Positions 58,997 to 64,000 of a stretch of DNA of 64,000 nt are shown here, piece after piece (the first letter of the stretch is position 1; every line of letters starts with the position of its first letter). Origin of the DNA: Lachnospiraceae bacterium. Its GTDB lineage: Bacteria; Bacillota; Clostridia; Lachnospirales; Lachnospiraceae. The notes below the pieces were generated by a model, which was given only the letters and a program-made list of their open reading frames with translations, was not told the origin of the DNA and did not search any database. The stretch lies in assembly GCA_015056735.1 (NCBI GenBank), contig SVFT01000001.1, positions 310,001-374,000 on the forward strand, given 5' to 3'. Made by a program: the position numbers and the translations under genes.

Positions 58997-60574
58997 ATGA
59001 TTTGTGAGAACAGATGCAGATGCGGATACACCGGAAAGATCGCAGGTATCCTGCTTGTCGTATCTTTGCTTATGATGGGCGGACTGATGACAGTCCATGC
59101 CTCCGATGCAAAGACGATCACATCCAAAGCGGATCTGAACAGCGAAGATATTCGTATAGGCGTCGGGGAAGGCGGTTTTGCGGAGCAGACCGTGGAACAT
59201 GAGTTTCCCAAAGCGCAGCGCCTGTATATGAGCCATATTGACGGCCTGCAGGCGGTAGCCCAGGGCAAGATCGATGCGTTTGTGTTTGAGCGTAACCAGC
59301 TGGAATATGCGATCGCAACCGGGCGCACGGGGGTAAGGCTCCTGGATGAAAATATGGAGGAAGAAAACCATATCGCAGTCGGGATCTCACCGGTCAGCAA
59401 GATCGACCATCTGGAGGATAAGCTGAATGCGTTCATCGATGAGCTGAAGGCAGACGGTACCCTTGATGAGATGCATAAGCGCTGGGTCATCAAAAAGGAT
59501 GAGTCGTTCCCGGACTATTCGCTGCCGGAGCATCCGGAGTATCATCTGACAGTGGGTACGACGGGTATCGTTCCGCTTTTTAACTACTATAAAGACAATC
59601 AGCTCTCCGGTTATGATATCGAGCTTGCGTACCGCTTTGCAAGGTGGCTGAACGCGGATCTGGAATTTAAGGTGTATGACTTCAAAGGGATCGTTCCCGC
59701 TGCTGTTTCCGGTGATGTAGACTGTATCATGGCAGAGCTCAATGTGACGCCGGAACGTAAAGAATCCATACCGTTCTCGCAGGATCTGTTCGTTGAGAAG
59801 GTAGGGATCATGGTACGCGATGAAAGCGCAGCGGCAGCAGGGGACGGATCGTTCCTTGATTCGATCAAGGAAAGCTTTGATAAGAATTTTATCAGGGAAG
59901 AGCGGTGGCGGATGTTTCTTGACGGTATCCTGACAACGCTCCTGATCACCGTCCTTTCTATCGTATTTGGCACGTTACTCGGATTTGCCGTGTTCATGCT
60001 TTGCCGAAACGGTAATCCTGTGGCGAATGCGATAACGGGCGTTTTAAACTGGCTGATCAGAGGCATGCCGCTGGTCGTGCTTTTGATGATCCTCTATTAC
60101 ATCATATTCGGCGGAATGGATATCAGCGGCGTGACGGTATCGGTTTTTGCATTTACGCTGACATTCGGCGGGGCGGTTTACGGGCTTTTAAAGATCGGCG
60201 TCGGTGCTGTTGAGGCAGGCCAGTATGAAGCGGCGTATGCGCTCGGATACAGCAGGGGACGCACTTTTTTCAGGATCATTCTGCCGCAGGCGCTTCCGCA
60301 TGTGATCGAAGCTTATCAAGGGGAGGTCGTGACGCTTGTAAAGGCAACGGCTATCGTAGGATACATTGCGGTGCAGGATCTGACCAAGGCGGGAGATATT
60401 GTAAGAGGCCGTACCTATGAAGCGTTTTTCCCGCTGATCGCGATCACGATCATCTATTTTGTCTTAGAAGGAATGCTGGGATTTCTTGTGAGCCGCATCC
60501 GAATACGGATCAGCAGCAGACTGGGAAGAAAAGAAAAGATCCTGAAGGGGGTGCGGTTACATGATCCGGATTGA
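58997..60574 (+). CDS. Polar amino-acid ABC transporter: substrate-binding/permease fusion
   Basis: 525-residue fusion of the GlnP-type. Signal/anchor helix at ~15-36 ends in VHASDA. Residues ~45-170 resemble the second lobe of a bacterial substrate-binding protein (MSHIDGLQAVAQGKIDAFVFERNQLEYAI, LNAFIDELKADGTLDEMHKRWV). Residues ~178-285 form part of a second one (TTGIVPLFNYYKDNQLSGYDIELAYRFARWLNADLEFKVYDFKGIVPAAVSGDVDCIMAELNVTPERKESIPFS). The permease starts at ~310 with the HisM/GlnP EAA loop EAAYALGYSRGRTFFRIILPQALPHVIEAYQGEVVTLVKATAIVGYI. The ATG follows GAGAGGAGGAG; the end overlaps the ATPase gene by 14 bp. Confidence 0.88.
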   Translation: MICENRCRCGYTGKIAGILLVVSLLMMGGLMTVHASDAKTITSKADLNSEDIRIGVGEGGFAEQTVEHEFPKAQRLYMSHIDGLQAVAQGKIDAFVFERNQLEYAIATGRTGVRLLDENMEEENHIAVGISPVSKIDHLEDKLNAFIDELKADGTLDEMHKRWVIKKDESFPDYSLPEHPEYHLTVGTTGIVPLFNYYKDNQLSGYDIELAYRFARWLNADLEFKVYDFKGIVPAAVSGDVDCIMAELNVTPERKESIPFSQDLFVEKVGIMVRDESAAAAGDGSFLDSIKESFDKNFIREERWRMFLDGILTTLLITVLSIVFGTLLGFAVFMLCRNGNPVANAITGVLNWLIRGMPLVVLLMILYYIIFGGMDISGVTVSVFAFTLTFGGAVYGLLKIGVGAVEAGQYEAAYALGYSRGRTFFRIILPQALPHVIEAYQGEVVTLVKATAIVGYIAVQDLTKAGDIVRGRTYEAFFPLIAITIIYFVLEGMLGFLVSRIRIRISSRLGRKEKILKGVRLHDPD

Positions 60575-61661
60575 ACATTTGCAAAAAACATATCCAGGCG
60601 TGACGCCTCTTGTGGATGTGAATGCGACGATAGATGATGGGAATGTGATCGCTGTGATCGGCCCTTCGGGAACGGGAAAGAGCACGCTTCTTCGATGTAT
60701 CAATCTGCTCGAGAGACCATCCGGCGGTGACATCTGGCTCGATGAAACAAAGATCACAGATCCAAAGTGTGATATGGAGAGTGTCAGAAGGCGGATCGGC
60801 ATGGTATTTCAGTCGTTCAACCTCTTTCCGCATCTGACCGTGATCGGAAACATCATGCTGGCGCAGGTTGACATCCTGAAACGGAGCCGCCAGGAAGCAT
60901 ATGACCGTGGAATGGAACTGCTGCAGATGGTGGGGCTGTCCAAAAAGGCATACAGTTATCCGGAAGAGCTCTCGGGCGGTCAGAAGCAGCGTATTGCGAT
61001 CGCAAGGACGCTTGCCATGGATCCGGATGTGCTCTTGCTGGATGAGCCCACAAGTGCACTGGATCCGACGATGGTCGGAGAAGTGCAGGCTGTCATCTCG
61101 GAACTTGCAAAGAGCGGGCGCACCATGATGATCGTCACGCATGAGATGGAATTTGCCCGTGCAGTCGCAAACCGCGTCTTTTATATGGATGAGGGCGTGA
61201 TCTACGAAGACGGGACGCCGGAAGAGATCTTTGAGGATCCTAAAAAGGAACTGACGCGCAGATTTGTCAGAAAGCTCAAAGTATTCGAGGCTGTGATCGA
61301 GAAGCGGAGACATGATTTCGTGGAATTCGGCGCGCAGCTTGACCGCTATCTTCAGAAAAACGATGCGCCACCCGCAGTCAAGTACCGCATCCGCCTTGCC
61401 ATAGAAGAGCTTGTGCAGCAGATCCTCCTGCCGCATTATAAGGAACCGTTTATCAGGATCAGGGCTGCATATGAGAAGCAAAACAGGACTTGCAGCCTAG
61501 TCGTAACCTATAAAGGAGAACCGTTCGACATCGGCGATACGGACAATACGCTGTCTCTGTCGATCCTTCAAAGCACGTCGGCCGAGCTTAAGTATGCTTT
61601 TGATGAAAAGGAGGAGGAGCCCAACCGCGTGGAGATCCTGCTTGGAGCACCTAAAGTGTAA
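60561..61661 (+). CDS. Amino-acid ABC transporter ATPase with C-terminal HATPase-like domain
   Basis: 366 residues. Residues 1-~240 are a GlnQ-type ATPase: Walker A GPSGTGKSTLLRCINLLERPSGG, Q-loop MVFQSFNLFPHLTV, signature ELSGGQKQRIAIARTLAMDP, Walker B VLLLDEPTSALDPTMVGEV, H-loop IVTHEMEFARAVANRVFYMDEG. The remaining ~120 residues are not in normal GlnQ: YRIRLAIEELVQQILLPHY, FIRIRAAYEKQ, VTYKGEPFDI, LSLSILQSTSAELKYAFD. This resembles a degenerate histidine-kinase-like (HATPase_c/RsbW type) fold. It may sense nucleotide or be a regulatory domain; function unproven. Confidence 0.88.
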   Translation: MIRIEHLQKTYPGVTPLVDVNATIDDGNVIAVIGPSGTGKSTLLRCINLLERPSGGDIWLDETKITDPKCDMESVRRRIGMVFQSFNLFPHLTVIGNIMLAQVDILKRSRQEAYDRGMELLQMVGLSKKAYSYPEELSGGQKQRIAIARTLAMDPDVLLLDEPTSALDPTMVGEVQAVISELAKSGRTMMIVTHEMEFARAVANRVFYMDEGVIYEDGTPEEIFEDPKKELTRRFVRKLKVFEAVIEKRRHDFVEFGAQLDRYLQKNDAPPAVKYRIRLAIEELVQQILLPHYKEPFIRIRAAYEKQNRTCSLVVTYKGEPFDIGDTDNTLSLSILQSTSAELKYAFDEKEEEPNRVEILLGAPKV

Positions 61662-61719
61662 TACTGTGAAAGACAAATGTGCGCCGTATAAGCACAAAAT
61701 GATAGGAATGTGGTGCATT

Positions 61720-61731
61720 GTCTGTTATAAT
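61720..61731 (+). promoter_or_regulatory. Extended -10 promoter of sstT
   Basis: TGTTATAAT (TATAAT at 61726-61731 with TG one base before) lies 36 bp from the sstT start. The -35 region is weak. Confidence 0.5.
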
Positions 61732-61766
61732 ATACTCTGTGAATGTCTTGAAAGGGGATTTTATCT

Positions 61767-63008
61767 ATGAAAAAACTAATTCAAAAATGGTGTCTGGCCA
61801 GCCTGATCCTCCGGATCATTGCAGGTCTTGCGATCGGCTCGATTCTGGCGCTGCTCATGCCGGGTAATCCGTGGATCAGCCTGCTTGGCAGTGTGTTTGT
61901 CGGCGCGCTCAAAGCGATCGCGCCCGTGCTCGTATTTATGTTGGTAACCTCTGCGCTTGCAAAGGCACAGAAGGGCGTCGGCAGCAGATTCCGTACCGTT
62001 ATCGCCCTGTATATGTTAAGTACGCTTCTTGCGTCCCTGATCGCAGTTGCAGGCAGCTTTCTGTTCCCGGTAACGATCCATTTAAAGGACGTTGCGGACA
62101 ATGCGGCACCTGAAGGTATCAGTGAAGTATTAACCAACCTGTTCGTGAATATGGTACAGAATCCGGTTGCCTCCCTGATGAACGGCAATTACCTCGGCAT
62201 CCTGTTCTGGGCTGTCATTTTCGGTATCTGCCTTCGTAAGGTTGCATCACCTGCAACGGTCGACGGCTTTTCCGACTGTGCGGATGCGGTATCCACCGGC
62301 GTTCGCGGTATCATTCAGTGTGCACCGATCGGTATCCTCGGGCTTGTATATGATTCCGTATCCGAGAGCGGTCTCGCAATCTTTACGGAATACGGCAAGC
62401 TCCTGCTTCTGCTTGTTGGCTGTATGCTCCTTGTAGCACTTGTAGTGGATCCGTTTATTGCGGCGATTTTCTTAAAGAGAAATCCGTATCCGCTTGTTTT
62501 CCGCTGCATCAAAGAGAGTGGTGTGACCGCTTTCTTTACCAGAAGCAGTGCGGCGAATATTCCCGTTAATATGCAGCTTTGTGAGAATCTTGGTCTGGAC
62601 AAGGACTTCTATTCGATCTCGATCCCGCTTGGTGCAACAATCAATATGGATGGCGCTGCAGTTACGATCGCAGTTATGGCCCTTGCCTGTGCGCACACGA
62701 TCGGTGTTTCGATCGATCTTCCCACTGCGCTGATCCTGAGCGTTCTCGCAACGTTCGCGGCTTGCGGTGCATCCGGCGTCGCAGGCGGATCGCTCCTTCT
62801 GATCCCGATGGCATGCTCGCTTTTCGGCATCGGTAATGATATCTCCATGCAGGTCGTTGCGGTCGGCTTTATCATCGGCGTCATCCAGGATTCCGTCGAG
62901 ACGGCACTGAACTCAAGCGGTGACGTTATGTTCGCGGCGACAGCGGAGTATTATGACCGTGCAAAGCGCGGAGAGGATATGCGCTTCCTCGGCAAATTTG
63001 CAAAATAG
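61767..63008 (+). CDS. sstT: Serine/threonine:sodium symporter SstT
   Basis: Dicarboxylate/amino acid:cation symporter family transporter, 413 residues with eight or more membrane helices and two re-entrant loops. The sequence matches SstT well: LILRIIAGLAIGSILALLMPG, VFVGALKAIAPVLVFMLVTSALA, HP1 AFFTRSSAANIPVNMQLCENLGLDKDFYSISIPLGATINMDGAAVTIAVMAL and HP2 ACGASGVAGGSLLLIPMACSLFGI. Imports serine and threonine with sodium in characterised relatives. ATG after AAAGGGGATTTT. No obvious terminator downstream. Confidence 0.93.
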   Translation: MKKLIQKWCLASLILRIIAGLAIGSILALLMPGNPWISLLGSVFVGALKAIAPVLVFMLVTSALAKAQKGVGSRFRTVIALYMLSTLLASLIAVAGSFLFPVTIHLKDVADNAAPEGISEVLTNLFVNMVQNPVASLMNGNYLGILFWAVIFGICLRKVASPATVDGFSDCADAVSTGVRGIIQCAPIGILGLVYDSVSESGLAIFTEYGKLLLLLVGCMLLVALVVDPFIAAIFLKRNPYPLVFRCIKESGVTAFFTRSSAANIPVNMQLCENLGLDKDFYSISIPLGATINMDGAAVTIAVMALACAHTIGVSIDLPTALILSVLATFAACGASGVAGGSLLLIPMACSLFGIGNDISMQVVAVGFIIGVIQDSVETALNSSGDVMFAATAEYYDRAKRGEDMRFLGKFAK

Positions 63009-63043
63009 CATCTATCCAAATATGTAAAAAATTTGTATACTCT

Positions 63044-63072
63044 TTGACACCATGCTGGGAATTCGATAAAAT
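63044..63072 (+). promoter_or_regulatory. Sigma-A-type promoter of CheC-like gene
   Basis: TTGACA (63044-63049), 17-bp spacer, TAAAAT (63067-63072): near-consensus, 59 bp before the ATG. Confidence 0.8.
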
Positions 63073-63131
63073 ATAAGAACAAGCATGTGAGTGTTCAGAT
63101 AGCATTTACATATCGGTATGGAGGATAGAAT

Positions 63132-63734
63132 ATGGAAGATCTTACACGTGAAGAGATTGACGTACTGGGGGAGATTTCCAATATCTGTGTGGGTGGCGAA
63201 GCGACCAACTTAAGTCTGATGGTCAATCGCCGTGTTGACATTTCCACACCGAAGATCGAAGTGATCAGCAGAAGCGCTGCACTCGACGGTTATGAGAAGA
63301 CCTGTGTTTTCGTACAGGTCAGCTACGTGAAGGGCTTGTCCGGCAACAACGTGTTCATTTTAAAAGAACGTGATGTCAAGTGTCTGACCGATCTGATGAT
63401 GGGCGGCGACGGGACGAATACGGACTGTGAACTGAATGACTTTCACCTGAGCGCGATCTCGGAAGTTATGAACCAGATGATGGGTGCGTCTGCAACTTCC
63501 ATGGCGACAATGCTTGACATGCTGGTTGATATCAGCACACCTCGCGTCAGCCCGATTGATGTTGAGAGTGTCAAGATCTTTGAGCACATGTTTGAATCCA
63601 AACTGGATCGTTTTGTCAAGATCGCCTTCCGCATGGTGGTGGAGGGACTGATCGATTCCAACATGGTGCTTTTGTATCCGGTTGATTTTGCGCATGATCT
63701 GTGTAAGCATTTCCAGGGTACAGGTACAAAATGA
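63132..63734 (+). CDS. Stand-alone CheC/FliY-type CheY-P phosphatase
   Basis: 200-residue protein strongly similar to the CheC-like domain of FliY encoded at 10819 (shared LKERDVK, LTDLMMGGDGTNTD, HLSAISE, MNQMMG). Both active-site helices are preserved: EEIDVLGEISNICVGGEATN and LSAISEVMNQMMGASATSM, each with E-x-x-N and a later Pro. It lacks the FliM-like N-terminal peptide, the Met-rich linker and the FliN domain, so it should not be built into the C-ring. Probably a soluble phosphatase acting on a CheY-type protein. Starts after ATGGAGGATAGAAT behind its own strong promoter, away from the main operon. Confidence 0.85.
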   Translation: MEDLTREEIDVLGEISNICVGGEATNLSLMVNRRVDISTPKIEVISRSAALDGYEKTCVFVQVSYVKGLSGNNVFILKERDVKCLTDLMMGGDGTNTDCELNDFHLSAISEVMNQMMGASATSMATMLDMLVDISTPRVSPIDVESVKIFEHMFESKLDRFVKIAFRMVVEGLIDSNMVLLYPVDFAHDLCKHFQGTGTK

Positions 63735-63777
63735 TCATATCGTTTACTGAGTTGTAAGATTGAAAGACAGGTGCACG

Positions 63778-64000
63778 ATGCAGTACTACGAGATGCTGGT
63801 CTCTGCCCTGGAACAATATTTTGCAGGACAGAAAGATTGGAAATCGTATTTCACGGAGGGCGGCTGTTACTGGTTCGCTTCCCGTGTCTGTGAGAACACG
63901 CCGGGGGCATACCTCATGGTAGATCGCGGCGGGGAGCATTGTGCGGTCTCGATCGGAGCCGGTGTATACGATATCGGGGGCAAAGTGTGCCGTAAGCACT
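63778..64000 (+). CDS. Unidentified protein (3' end outside window)
   Basis: ATG at 63778 after AGACAGGTG; the frame stays open to the right edge (74 residues). Begins MQYYEMLVSALEQYFAGQKD and continues with WFASRVCENTPGAYLMVDRGGEHCAVSIGAGVYDIGG. No domain recognised. It starts 43 bp after the CheC-like gene and may be co-transcribed with it. Confidence 0.6.
   Translation, partial: MQYYEMLVSALEQYFAGQKDWKSYFTEGGCYWFASRVCENTPGAYLMVDRGGEHCAVSIGAGVYDIGGKVCRKH

Overview
The window is a chromosomal segment of a motile, Gram-positive Clostridia-type bacterium, most likely Lachnospiraceae. This is inferred from gene order and protein families: a fla/che operon in the Bacillus/Clostridia order, FliY instead of a plain FliN, CheC and CheD, FlhF/FlhG, purine-rich Shine-Dalgarno sites and frequent GTG starts. 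Apart from internal repeats and non-coding signals, essentially all genes lie on the + strand.

Region 1 (1-30568) is one long motility operon: fliI (cut by the left edge), fliJ, a MotE-like gene, fliK, flgD, a small flagellar-operon gene, flgE, flbD, motA, motB, fliL, fliM, fliY, cheY, fliOPQR, flhB, flhA, flhF, flhG, a PilZ brake protein, cheB, cheA, cheW, cheC, cheD, a small membrane protein, the flagellar sigma factor, a FapA-family gene and three poorly known genes, one with a SwrB-like layout. Genes overlap or lie a few bases apart. The main exceptions are the gaps before fliK, flgE and flbD. The gap before fliK folds into a compact multi-helix RNA candidate.

Region 2 (30570-40024) is an accessory signalling and envelope block: a GAF/HD-GYP phosphodiesterase, a secreted NHL-repeat protein, a CHASE2 class III nucleotide cyclase, three tandem paralogous secreted FecR-domain proteins, and a LysM/amidase gene carrying a one-base frameshift. 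The intergenic gaps hold paired REP-like elements with a GGGGACGGGG core; two of them supply the stop codons of genes.

Region 3 (40025-51889) is mostly housekeeping: pgi, a methyl-accepting chemotaxis protein, rpsB-tsf, a heterodimeric ABC exporter pair behind a promoter with two palindromes, an amidohydrolase and an RlmD/RumA-type rRNA methyltransferase.

Region 4 (52055-57321) looks like a self-contained sensing system: an OmpR-type regulator, a histidine kinase whose extracellular segment carries a diverged 99-bp tandem duplication, a tannase-family lipoprotein and a small secreted Pro/Met/Gly-rich repeat protein. All three transcription units share one promoter architecture: two YTTNAA-like boxes 11 bp apart, with a -10 at a fixed distance. 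This is the best candidate here for an undescribed regulon.

Region 5 (57322-58968) is AT-rich and decayed: an XRE regulator, a truncated ORF6N gene with long perfect palindromes, and the C-terminal remnant of a large serine recombinase. Region 6 (58997-64000) holds a polar amino-acid ABC transporter made of two fusion proteins, sstT, a stand-alone FliY/CheC-type phosphatase, and an unidentified gene cut by the right edge.
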